Part shown: one piece after another, positions 54,129-62,251 of the stretch
Layout: each line of letters starts with the position of its first letter
How positions within the stretch are numbered: position 1 is the first letter of the stretch
Assembly: GCA_019637335.1 (NCBI GenBank)
Contig: JAHBVV010000020.1
Span: 1-64,000 of the forward strand
Source: Candidatus Hydrogenedentota bacterium
Lineage (GTDB): Bacteria > Hydrogenedentota > Hydrogenedentia > Hydrogenedentales > JAEUWI01
Length of the DNA: 64,000 nt
Direction: 5' to 3'
Made by a program: the position numbers and the translations under genes
The notes under the pieces: generated by a model
Databases searched by the model: none
What the model saw: only the letters and a program-made list of their open reading frames with translations
What the model was told of the DNA's origin: nothing

Positions 54129-55034
54129 ATGAAGAAGTTGAACCGCAACGGTTTCACCCTGATAGAGCTTCTTGTTGTTATCGCCATTATCGGCATTCTT
54201 GCCGCCATTCTCCTGCCGGCGCTTGCGCGGGCGCGCGAGGCGGCCCGCCGGGCCAGTTGCCAGAATAATCTGAAGCAGCTGGGCCTGGTGTTCAAGATGT
54301 ACGCCAATGAATCCCGCGGGGAGCGCTACCCGCAGATGAAGGTGCTTAACTGTGACAATGAAATTCAGCCCTGGAACGCGGTGTTCGAGCCGTCGCTCGT
54401 GTATCCGGAATACCTGACCGACTGGAACGTTCTGATATGCCCGAGCAATGCGGGCGGCGGCACGGCCCTGGAGCACTGGGACGAGGGCAAAACCCCAAGC
54501 CCGCTTTGGGAAGAGATTCCCGGGTTCAGTTTCAATGGCGTGGTCGAACCTTGCGAGGTGAACACGGAGCCCTACTACTACTACGGCTACGCGCTGACGG
54601 ACAGCATGTTTCGCGTGGAAGAGGACTTCGAGAACTTTGAACTGGCCGTTGAGGCGCTGTACGAGTACATCGAAGACGGGAACATAAACGCGGTGGACCA
54701 GGACTGGCCCATGGTGGATGAAGACGGGAACCCGGTTCCCGTCGGCGGCCTCCGATCCGTGTTTCGCCTCCGTGAAGGCATCGAGCGCTTCTTCATCACC
54801 GATATCAACAATCCCGGCGCGAGCGCGCGGGCGCAGTCCGAGATCGTCGTGATGCACGACGCGGTATCCGAGGAGCCGACGCACTTCAACCACGTGCCGG
54901 GCGGCGCCAACGTGCTCTACATGGATGGGCACGTGGCGTTTATCAAGTACACCAGCGAAACCGGGGAATTCCCGGCCAACGAGGCCGGCTTCATTCTCCA
55001 TGAAGCCGGCGAGGGTGGCCACCACCACCCGTAA
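54129..55034 (+). CDS. DUF1559 prepilin-like protein, module copy 1
   Basis: ATG at 54129 has AAGGA 8-9 nt upstream; an earlier ATG at 54111 overlaps the previous stop (ATGA) and could also serve, adding six residues. The 301-residue product begins with a class III-type prepilin segment ([20 protein letters not shown]) that is cut and methylated at Phe by a prepilin peptidase, continues with [20 protein letters not shown], and ends with the DUF1559 tail [33 protein letters not shown]. It ends in GHHHP, a possible metal site. Such proteins are very numerous in Planctomycetes and relatives; their function is largely unknown. Confidence 0.9.
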   Translation: MKKLNRNGFTLIELLVVIAIIGILAAILLPALARAREAARRASCQNNLKQLGLVFKMYANESRGERYPQMKVLNCDNEIQPWNAVFEPSLVYPEYLTDWNVLICPSNAGGGTALEHWDEGKTPSPLWEEIPGFSFNGVVEPCEVNTEPYYYYGYALTDSMFRVEEDFENFELAVEALYEYIEDGNINAVDQDWPMVDEDGNPVPVGGLRSVFRLREGIERFFITDINNPGASARAQSEIVVMHDAVSEEPTHFNHVPGGANVLYMDGHVAFIKYTSETGEFPANEAGFILHEAGEGGHHHP

Positions 55035-55069
55035 TCCGATCTGCGCTCCTCTCCAGGAAGCCGGAAGCA

Positions 55070-55102
55070 CCGGCGGGCCGCACCTGCTCCGCGGCCCGCC
55101 GG
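55070..55102 (+). terminator. GC hairpin after first prepilin-like gene
   Basis: CCGGCGGGCCGC and GCGGCCCGCCGG form a perfect 12-bp stem with a 9-nt loop, without a U tract. It may end the upstream mRNA or only slow it. Further on, TTGGAAA (55182-55188) and TTTCCAA (55207-55213) flank a spacer and could be part of a control site for the ATPase gene. Confidence 0.55.
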
Positions 55103-55299
55103 AGCAACTTGGCGCAGGGGCGGAGCGAGACGAAAATAGGGCGGAGCAGCACGACAATAAGACGGACAATGGGCTTCCGGATTGGAAATTCCTTGATATC
55201 GGGATTTTTCCAACAGCTGGCGCGGCGCGCCGAGCGCGGCCCGTGAACTCCTCCCTATACCGGGCGCCCGCAAGATTGCGGCCCGCTCTGGATCGTATC

Positions 55300-57246
55300 A
55301 TGAGTGTTGCGAAACCTTGCTATCTCGCCGGTTTGCCGTGGGTGGATTGCGCCTTGACAGCCTTGACCGGGTCCTTCGCGCTGGCGCTTATCGCTGGAGA
55401 GTGGCTTGGCATGCCCCCCGCTGCCGGTATCGCCTTGGCGGTTGGGGGCTACCTGTCGGGTTCCTGGCGCGCCGCCATCGAGACATTTCCGGGCCTGTTG
55501 AGGGGAAAGGCCGACATCGAACTCTTGATGATCCTGGCGGCTGCCGGAGCGGCGGCCATCGGCCACTACGACGAGGGTATCGTTCTGCTGTTTCTTTTCT
55601 CACTCTCCCACGTGATCGAGGATATTGCGCAGGAGAAATCCCGGCGCGCCATCACGAGCATTTTGAGGGAGCGGCCGTCGCACGCCACGGTGCTTCGCCC
55701 CGAAGGGGTGGCCCTGACACCGATCGAGGAGATTGATCGGGGCGACATTCTGCGCCTTCACCCCGGGGAGATCGCGCCTGTGGACGGGGTCGTGCGCGAG
55801 GGCGAAACCACAATGGACGAGTCCACCCTCACAGGCGAGTTCGTTCCCATTTCCAAGCGGGGCGGGGATCGGGTGATGGCTGGCGCGGTGAACCGGAACG
55901 GCTCGATTGACGTTACGGTCACGGAACCCGCGGCCAAGAGCACGCTCGCCCGAATCGTACAATGCGCCGAGAGGGCGCAGGAAAGAAAATCCCGGTTTCA
56001 GAGCACCATTGAACGCCTGGAGAACCGCTATGCCGCGGGCGTGCTCGCCGGCGTCACGCTCTACATTCTTGTTCTCTGGTTCGCCGGGTTCCCCGGGCCA
56101 GACGCCTTCTACCGGGGAATCGTGCTACTGGTGGTTGCGTCGCCGTGCGCGCTTGTGCTTTCAACGCCCGCCGCCACGCTCGCGGCGATTGCGGCCGGCG
56201 CGCGCCAAGGTATCATCTTCAAGGGCGGATCAACGTTGGAGAAGCTGGCGCATATCGACGCCGTCATGTTTGACAAGACCGGGACGCTCACCACTGGCCG
56301 GCCCCGGGTCACCGACATTATCCTTTCACCCGATGCGCCCCAAGACTACACGGAAGAAACACTGCTGGCCGAGGCCGCGGCTCTCGAGGCGCGCTCGGAG
56401 CACGTGATCGCCAAAGAAATCGTGCGCGCCGCGAGGGAGCGCCACCTGGACATCGGCGAAGTAGTCCACTTCGAGGCCGAACCGGGCATGGGAATCCACG
56501 CCGACCTTGATGGATATGAAGTCTGGGTCGGTAACGCGCGGCTCTTCAACCAGCACGGCGAAGCCGCGCCCGACTGGTTGATGCGCGCTAAGGGCGAGCT
56601 GGAATCCGCGGGGAAGAGCACGGTAATTGTCCACCGTTGCCGGAAGGGTACGCGGGCGCGGGATAAATGTAAATGGCTGGGGCTACTTGGATTCCTTGAT
56701 CCCCCGCGAGATTCCGCGCTGAAGGCCATTGCGGAACTCAGGAAGCTTGGCGTGCAGCGAATTGCCCTGCTAACTGGGGACAACGCGCCCGCAGCGGAGA
56801 GGTTGGCCGGTGAGTTGGCGCTGGACGAATTCCACGCGGATCTGTTGCCGGAAGAGAAAATCGCGTGGGTTGAGCGATTTGAGAATCAGTGGGGCCGGGT
56901 TCTGATGATTGGCGACGGTATTAATGATGTGCCAGCGCTCGCCCGCGCCACGGTCGGTTGCGCCATGGGCGGCACGGGTATCGATACGGTGCTGCACCGC
57001 GCGGATTGTGTCTTGATGGGCGACGAATTGTTGCGTGTACCCGCCGCACTGGCCCTGGGGCGCAGGGCAACCCGGATCGCGCGGCAGAACCTGACCTTTG
57101 CGCTGGGTTCGATACTGATTCTGACCGCCTGCTCCCTGGCCGGATCGCTTCCACTGGCGCTTGGCGTTCTGGGGCATGAAGGAAGCACTGTGCTGGTCTG
57201 CCTGAACGGGCTCCGGATACTTCGCAACCCGCGACCCGGAGAGTAG
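55300..57246 (+). CDS. P1B-4 metal-transporting ATPase
   Basis: The 648-residue product has the P1B fold without N-terminal metal-binding domains. The membrane metal motif is SPC (residues 281-283, VVASPCALVLSTP) and the last helix pair has HEGST (626-630), which together define subgroup P1B-4. The catalytic Asp325 lies in FDKTGTLTTG; GDGINDVPALA binds Mg2+. Known P1B-4 members export Co2+ (CoaT), Fe2+ (PfeT/FrvA, controlled by Fur or PerR) or Zn2+. With a Fur-family-like site at the head of the cluster and His-rich partners, Fe, Zn or Co export is plausible. The start is the ATG at 55300; no strong ribosome site was found. Confidence 0.9.
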   Translation: MSVAKPCYLAGLPWVDCALTALTGSFALALIAGEWLGMPPAAGIALAVGGYLSGSWRAAIETFPGLLRGKADIELLMILAAAGAAAIGHYDEGIVLLFLFSLSHVIEDIAQEKSRRAITSILRERPSHATVLRPEGVALTPIEEIDRGDILRLHPGEIAPVDGVVREGETTMDESTLTGEFVPISKRGGDRVMAGAVNRNGSIDVTVTEPAAKSTLARIVQCAERAQERKSRFQSTIERLENRYAAGVLAGVTLYILVLWFAGFPGPDAFYRGIVLLVVASPCALVLSTPAATLAAIAAGARQGIIFKGGSTLEKLAHIDAVMFDKTGTLTTGRPRVTDIILSPDAPQDYTEETLLAEAAALEARSEHVIAKEIVRAARERHLDIGEVVHFEAEPGMGIHADLDGYEVWVGNARLFNQHGEAAPDWLMRAKGELESAGKSTVIVHRCRKGTRARDKCKWLGLLGFLDPPRDSALKAIAELRKLGVQRIALLTGDNAPAAERLAGELALDEFHADLLPEEKIAWVERFENQWGRVLMIGDGINDVPALARATVGCAMGGTGIDTVLHRADCVLMGDELLRVPAALALGRRATRIARQNLTFALGSILILTACSLAGSLPLALGVLGHEGSTVLVCLNGLRILRNPRPGE

Positions 57247-57427
57247 TGTGCGCCAGCCACCAGAGGATTGGCTGCCCTTACGCTGGTGTTCCGGCAGGGT
57301 TCGTGGCTGCGAAATCTTGCGCGGCGCCCATCCGAAATACCATAATTCCCAAGACTCGTAATTGCGCGTGCTGGATTCTCCGGTGCGCCTGATGCTCGTT
57401 GCATTGTCTTTGGGAATCACCGATTGA

Positions 57428-57928
57428 TTGAGCAGATCCACGCTACGTACTGAACGAAGGATAGGGGGCGCTCTTGCGCGTCGGCTCGCATGGCGGGCGA
57501 CCTTTTTGGCCCTGGTCGTGTCGATCCGGTTGGTCTCTGGCCTGCCGTTGGTCGCGACACCGCATTACCACGGCGCCGTGGCGCACTCGCACGGGGCGGG
57601 CGGTGTGGCGCACGGTCACCGTGGCGGCGCGGGGGTGGAAGGGGCGCGCGCGGCGCGTGAAACCAACGCGTTTCCCGTGCGCATTCCGGTGCGGCGGCCG
57701 CCGGTGGAAGAGGCGCCGGACTCCCCGGATCGGGATCCGGCGTCGCCGGAAGGGGCCTATTTCTGCCTTGCGTCGCTTGACACCCTGGCGGATGGGGGCT
57801 TCGCCGCTCCCGCGCCGCCGCTTGCCGTACGGGGGGTAATCGCGCCCATGGCCCGGGCGGCATCGGCGGAATCCCGTGTTTCCGGCCGCCCGCGCGCGCC
57901 GCCTCCCGCCACCGCCCCAATCGCCTGA
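57428..57928 (+). CDS. Small His-motif membrane protein, module copy 2
   Basis: A TTG at 57428 gives 166 residues. One membrane helix (ATFLALVVSIRLVSGLPLVA) is followed by TPHYHGAVAHSHGAGGVAHG, YFCLASLDTLADGG and a Pro/Ala/Arg-rich tail. It matches the protein at 53605 in layout and in the TPHxHGA motif and like it precedes a prepilin-like gene. The His-rich stretch is more pronounced here. The start is uncertain because no ribosome site is clear; a later start would still keep the helix. Confidence 0.55.
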   Translation: MSRSTLRTERRIGGALARRLAWRATFLALVVSIRLVSGLPLVATPHYHGAVAHSHGAGGVAHGHRGGAGVEGARAARETNAFPVRIPVRRPPVEEAPDSPDRDPASPEGAYFCLASLDTLADGGFAAPAPPLAVRGVIAPMARAASAESRVSGRPRAPPPATAPIA

Positions 57929-58059
57929 GTTCTTCCCCACTACCATTACCGGGCGCGGTCTGACCCGCGCGCAGCACGGGCGCGGTGTGTCCAATCGGGC
58001 CACCGGTGTCCGGATGCCCCGCGTGCGCCCACCCGGACTATTCTCAAAGGAACCTTCTC

Positions 58060-59049
58060 ATGAAAAGACGCCCGTACCGGGGCTTTACCCTGATTGAACT
58101 TCTCGTGGTTATCGCGATTATTGGCATTCTCGCGGCCATTCTCCTGCCCGCGCTTTCCCGCGCGCGGGAAGCGGCGCGGCGCGCAAGCTGCCAGAACAAC
58201 CTCAAGCAATTCGGCCTCATCTTCAAGATGTACGCCGGCGAGAGCAAGGGCGGGAAGTTCCCGCCGATCAAAACGAAGCGCTGCGACGGCACGGTGTCAT
58301 CGCTGGACACCATCTTTGAGGGGGAGACGGTGTATCCGGACTACATGACGGATCCGAACATCCTGATCTGCCCGAGCGCCATTTCCGCAAGCGCCAACGC
58401 CCTGGAGACCTATGACCGGGGCAATGTCGGATCGGACAACTACGTGGATACGCCCGGCTTTACGAACAGCGGCGTCGTGGAGCCGTGCGAGTTTCTGGGC
58501 CATCCATACACCTACCTGGGCTGGGCGGTGAGCAATGCGATGGTGCAGACGCCGGCGCAGTCGCTGGCCTTTTACCAGAGCATCCAGGACTTCGGGACGC
58601 GGATCTACGAGAATGCGTACCGCGCCGAGGAGGACTGGGTGTTCGCCGTTCCGCTTCCGGGCGGCTATGATCGGGCCCCGCGCCTTCGCGAGGGGGTGGA
58701 GCGCTTCTTCATCACGGACATCAACAATCCAGGGGCCTCCGCCGTGGCGCAATCGAATCTGGCAATTATGTTGGACAACATTGCGGATGCGGCCGAGAGC
58801 TTCAACCATGTGCCGGGGGGCGCGAATATTCTTTTCGCGGACGGGCACGTGGCGTTCTACAAGTATCCCGATGGCGGCGGTGGCACAGTGGTTTTGGAAG
58901 AGGACCCGCTCCCGACGGGCGGGCAATTCCCGATGAATGCCGCCGGCATCGCGCTTCACGTCGCCAACCATATCTTCGCTCCGGGCGAGGAGGGTATTGA
59001 AAGCGGCTTCTACCAGAGCGTCCTGTGGCCGGGGAGCGATTTCCCGTGA
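58060..59049 (+). CDS. DUF1559 prepilin-like protein, module copy 2
   Basis: ATG at 58060 has AAAGGA about 8 nt upstream. The 329-residue product starts [20 protein letters not shown] and [20 protein letters not shown], almost the same as the protein at 54129, and ends [33 protein letters not shown]. The middle parts ([19 protein letters not shown] versus [19 protein letters not shown]) show the same plan, so the two are paralogues that arose by duplication of the whole two-gene module. No pilus assembly genes are in the window. It is followed by a GC hairpin that ends the cluster. Confidence 0.9.
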   Translation: MKRRPYRGFTLIELLVVIAIIGILAAILLPALSRAREAARRASCQNNLKQFGLIFKMYAGESKGGKFPPIKTKRCDGTVSSLDTIFEGETVYPDYMTDPNILICPSAISASANALETYDRGNVGSDNYVDTPGFTNSGVVEPCEFLGHPYTYLGWAVSNAMVQTPAQSLAFYQSIQDFGTRIYENAYRAEEDWVFAVPLPGGYDRAPRLREGVERFFITDINNPGASAVAQSNLAIMLDNIADAAESFNHVPGGANILFADGHVAFYKYPDGGGGTVVLEEDPLPTGGQFPMNAAGIALHVANHIFAPGEEGIESGFYQSVLWPGSDFP

Positions 59050-59079
59050 GATAGCAGGGGGCCGATTGGCAAGAAAGTA

Positions 59080-59107
59080 GGGCGCGGGTCCAGCGGGGCC
59101 CGCGCCC
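59080..59107. terminator. Terminator at end of metal cluster
   Basis: GGGCGCGGG pairs with CCCGCGCCC across a 10-nt loop and is followed by TTCCTC. It lies between the prepilin-like gene stop (59049) and the stop of the convergent gene (59137) and may serve both. Confidence 0.65.
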
Positions 59108-59136
59108 TTCCTCACGGTGGCTATGGATTGTGCGGA

Positions 59137-60426
59137 TCAGTCGAGTGCGTAGAGCGCGCTGCGCTCCATCCGGACGCGCAGCTTAAGTCCGCGCTCAACT
59201 TCCTCCTGTTTCCACGCAAGCGGGATGGCCCGGGCGTCGAGCGCCTCCACGCGGCAACGACCGAAGGATTCCCGTGGCGCGCCCGCGCCGTCCACAACGT
59301 CCAATTCAATCCATCCCTGGCTCGTGTCGGCGTTCATGGTGGAGGGCAGTCCCCGGTCGGCGTTGAGCGGCAGGGTAAAGCCGCCACGGGCCTCGGCGGC
59401 GGCCGCGGTCAGGCGATCCTTCGGGTAGGCCACGGTCTCCATGCCGCCGTCCTTCCAGATGGCGAAGTGGATCTCGGAGCCGATGGGGAACGGGTCGGCA
59501 TAGCTCCAGAAGCCCAGGTCTGTGTCGCGGAAGGGGCGCTCCCAGGCGCGGCCGTCGCGGCTGGTGATTAGTTCGTTCACGATGATGCCGCTGTGCTTTC
59601 CTTCGAGCGCGGGGTCGGCGTAGTATTTCATCAGGAGGCCCGCGAAGCCGCTGCCATACGGGAAGACTTTCATCAGATAGAACTCCGCCTCGGGCGGGTC
59701 CTGATCGTCCGGGCGGAGAATGATTTCCTGGTCGGTCCACACCTGGAGATCGGGGGACGTGCGAAAGGCCTGGACGCGCCGCTTTTCGGGGAGGTTGTCG
59801 GTGTAGGGTTTATCCGGCCAGTCTTCGAGCATCGTCTGATAGAGCCAGAATTCGTCTTCGCGCTTCATCAGCGTGTAGGCGTCGTTGTGCTCGGTGAACA
59901 CCGCGCCTCGCTGCTTCTCCCACGAGAGGCCGTCGCTGGAGTAGGCGAGCATTGCGCCCGCCAGGCCTTCTTCCGCGGGCTGATCCCAGTACAGCAGGGC
60001 GAGCCGGTCCTTGTGCTCCACGATCTGGAAGACGTTGAAGCCGCCCCACGTCGGCCGGTGCGGCGAACGCGTCAGGCACACGTTGTTTGGTCCGCCCCAG
60101 ACGGGGGGATCCGGGTGCAGCGCGGGCAAGGTCCATTTCCCGTCGCGGAGATCGCCGACGCAGAGGGTGCGTTGGTCTTCCCACGCCGTTTCTTCGGTGT
60201 TGACGCGCTGGTACCAAAGGCGTACGCCGCTGTCGATCGCGCGCGACGCCACGGGCGCATACCAGAGCTTCGGGCGATCCGGGTCCTTCGGAATCAGCAC
60301 CCGCCCCGGCTCGGGGATGCGCGCTTCCACGCGGACGCCATCGGCATCGTGGAGATCCGCCGGGGAGAGGAACACGGTGGGCGCCGCGGCGAGGGCGCAG
60401 ACGGCATGGAGGAGCAGCGGGTGCAT
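59137..60426 (-). CDS. Secreted five-bladed beta-propeller glycoside-hydrolase-like protein
   Basis: The 429-residue product has a signal peptide (PLLLHAVCALAAAPTVFL) and beta-propeller-like repeats with the GH43/GH32-type feel: PDRPKLWYAPVASRAIDSGV, GAMLAYSSDGLSWEKQRGAV, AFRTSPDLQVWTDQEIILRP and GFWSYADPFPIGSEIHFAIW. Typical acidic catalytic triads of those families cannot be fixed by eye. A C-terminal beta segment of about 90 residues could be a carbohydrate-binding part. The start codon at 60426 faces the TTGACAG array, which lies 15 bp upstream. Export and action on glycans are inferred. Confidence 0.7.
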   Translation of the reverse strand: MHPLLLHAVCALAAAPTVFLSPADLHDADGVRVEARIPEPGRVLIPKDPDRPKLWYAPVASRAIDSGVRLWYQRVNTEETAWEDQRTLCVGDLRDGKWTLPALHPDPPVWGGPNNVCLTRSPHRPTWGGFNVFQIVEHKDRLALLYWDQPAEEGLAGAMLAYSSDGLSWEKQRGAVFTEHNDAYTLMKREDEFWLYQTMLEDWPDKPYTDNLPEKRRVQAFRTSPDLQVWTDQEIILRPDDQDPPEAEFYLMKVFPYGSGFAGLLMKYYADPALEGKHSGIIVNELITSRDGRAWERPFRDTDLGFWSYADPFPIGSEIHFAIWKDGGMETVAYPKDRLTAAAAEARGGFTLPLNADRGLPSTMNADTSQGWIELDVVDGAGAPRESFGRCRVEALDARAIPLAWKQEEVERGLKLRVRMERSALYALD

Positions 60427-60440
60427 TGAGCGAGCCTCAG

Positions 60441-60566
60441 TTGACAGTTGACAGTTGACAGTTGACAGTTGACAGTTGACAGTTGACAGTTGACAGTTGA
60501 CAGTTGACAGTTGACAGTTGACAGTTGACAGTTGACAGTTGACAGTTGACAGTTGACAGTTGACAG
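60441..60566 (+). repeat. Perfect heptamer array (TTGACAG)18
   Basis: Eighteen exact TTGACAG units, 126 bp. Each contains the -35 consensus TTGACA. It lies upstream of the minus-strand gene at 59137-60426 and downstream of the minus-strand M23 gene at 60668. A related 8-unit array lies at 38948-39003. Confidence 0.97.
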
Positions 60567-60582
60567 TTGGTGGAAATATAGT
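60553..60582 (+). promoter_or_regulatory. Candidate promoter at the edge of the heptamer array
   Basis: TTGACA of the penultimate complete heptamer (60553-60558), an 18-bp spacer and TATAGT (60577-60582). Transcription would run rightward from about 60589, antisense to the M23 gene. Confidence 0.5.
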
Positions 60583-60667
60583 AAAGGGGAATAGGGTGTT
60601 TTTGTTGTTGATTTACACCGCTTTCGAGTTTGCTTATTTCACCAGCCTAAAGCCCAAAGCCTCCAGC

Positions 60668-62149
60668 CTACTCCAATACGCGTATCCACGCTTTGGCGGT
60701 GGCGGTCTGGCCGTTGTTGTGGGTGCGGGTGACGCTTACGATGTAGTCGCCGGGATTGGCGTAGGCGTGCTGGATTTCCGCGTAGCCTTCCGGCGCGAGG
60801 GGTTCGGCGTCTTCCGGGGATTGGGTGGTTCGCACGGGGCTGCCGTCGCCGAAGTCCCAGGATTCTTCGCCGCCCTCCATCCGGAAGGCGCGGGCCTTGA
60901 AGGTGATCGGGTCGCCGGGGCGGATGCCGCGGGCGGGGTGGTGGTTGATGTTAACGCTGGGGGTGTACTGCGTGAGGTCATCGGGGTCGAGCACCATGAC
61001 GTGGGCGAAGTCCCAGGCGGATTCGCCGCCGGGATCCGTTACTTTCAACGTTTCGCAGTAGAAGCCGGGGGTGTCGTAAGCGACCGTGTGGCGGGGGCTT
61101 TCGAGGGCTTCGCCGCGCTGCAGGGTCCACGTATAGGAAGCGATATCGCCGCTGGCGGACCAGGAGCGGCTGCCGTCGAGCACGGCGGATTCACCGGCGA
61201 CAATCATCTGCATGGGTTGCGCGTTCGCATAGAGCGCCAGGCCGAACTCGCGGACATAGGCCTCGTGGAGAAAGGCGAAGGCGGCCTGCGTCCCCCACTT
61301 GCCGGAGGGCTGTCGGCTCTTGATCTCGAAGTGGAGGTGCGACCAGCCGCCGCTGGCGCCTTCCTTGCCCGCAATGCCCACGGGGTCGCCCTGGCGGACG
61401 ACGGCGCCGGGCTGGATGATGGGCGCGATTTCCTTGAGGTGCGAGTAGCGGTAGTACCAGCCGCGCCCGTCCAGGAGGTAGACGACGTCGTAGCGCGGGC
61501 TGGCGGGGGTATCCGTCTCGTGGCCGGGCAGCACGTCTTCGCCCCGCTGCACGACCAGCGCGTCCGTGGCGGCGACGACTTCGGCGAGGCCTTCGGAGGC
61601 GCCGATGTCCATGCCGGCGTGGTAGTAGATGCTCGGCTTGATGGCGTCGCCGCCGTGGACCGGTTCGTTGTCGAACCAGGTGCGCGTGGCGTTCCAGTCC
61701 TGCTTGATCGGGTAGATCATGGATCCGGGCTGGAGCCAGGGCGAGCCCGCGGGCCAGAGGCGGATTCGGGCGTCCTTTTCGAGGCCCCAGAAGGCGGGGG
61801 TCCCGCGCTCGTTGAGGCCCCGGGTCGCGGTGCAGTCGATCTGGACGCCGGCGAGCGTCACGGGGAGGCGGTAGGGGCCCGCATCGAGCAGGTGGGACTC
61901 GCCGTTGACGCGGAGGCGCAGGGTCGCGCCGTAGACCGCCTCGCGTACGGGCTCTTTGTGTTCCTCCACACCGATCAGGGCGATGTTGGCCGTTGAACCG
62001 TCGTGCAGGGTGACGGTGGCGTGTTCGCCGATGTTGAGATCCACCACGCGGACGAGCGGGGCGATAGTTTCCAGCGGCGCGGGTTGTGCGGGAAGTGCGG
62101 CGGCTGATGCGGCAAACAAACACAGGACGTAAAGGCGAAACAGGGGCAC
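60668..62149 (-). CDS. Secreted M23/LytM peptidase with PKD domains
   Basis: The 493-residue product has a signal peptide (LYVLCLFAASAAALPAQP), an N-terminal beta-rich part, a LytM core with YYHAGMDIGASEG and GWSHLHFEIKSRQ, and C-terminal PKD-like repeats (AVLDGSRSWSASGDIASYTW; ESWDFGDGSPVRTT; HAYANPGDYIVSVTRTHNNG). The zinc ligands HxxxD and HxH are present. It should cleave peptidoglycan or a wall peptide outside the cell. It is a relative in plan, not in detail, of the peptidase at 45558. A rightward promoter at 60553-60582 would produce RNA antisense to its 3' end. Confidence 0.88.
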   Translation of the reverse strand: MPLFRLYVLCLFAASAAALPAQPAPLETIAPLVRVVDLNIGEHATVTLHDGSTANIALIGVEEHKEPVREAVYGATLRLRVNGESHLLDAGPYRLPVTLAGVQIDCTATRGLNERGTPAFWGLEKDARIRLWPAGSPWLQPGSMIYPIKQDWNATRTWFDNEPVHGGDAIKPSIYYHAGMDIGASEGLAEVVAATDALVVQRGEDVLPGHETDTPASPRYDVVYLLDGRGWYYRYSHLKEIAPIIQPGAVVRQGDPVGIAGKEGASGGWSHLHFEIKSRQPSGKWGTQAAFAFLHEAYVREFGLALYANAQPMQMIVAGESAVLDGSRSWSASGDIASYTWTLQRGEALESPRHTVAYDTPGFYCETLKVTDPGGESAWDFAHVMVLDPDDLTQYTPSVNINHHPARGIRPGDPITFKARAFRMEGGEESWDFGDGSPVRTTQSPEDAEPLAPEGYAEIQHAYANPGDYIVSVTRTHNNGQTATAKAWIRVLE

Positions 62150-62251
62150 AGCGGGAATCCTCTCGGTTTTTTCCCACTATAGCGCGCCGCGCGTGGGAGG
62201 TTCCAAGAACGTAGGACGGGCGTCCCGCCTGGGTTTGGACAGCCGGGACGG

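Noticed and set aside
60441-60566. Heptamer array as a CRISPR or plasmid iteron origin
   Set aside because: Units are contiguous without spacers; no replication initiator gene or AT-rich melting region is adjacent.
60560-61996. 478-codon open frame on the plus strand
   Set aside because: Antisense to the M23/PKD gene, Gly/Val/Arg-rich, no domain. The promoter at 60553 may still produce antisense RNA.
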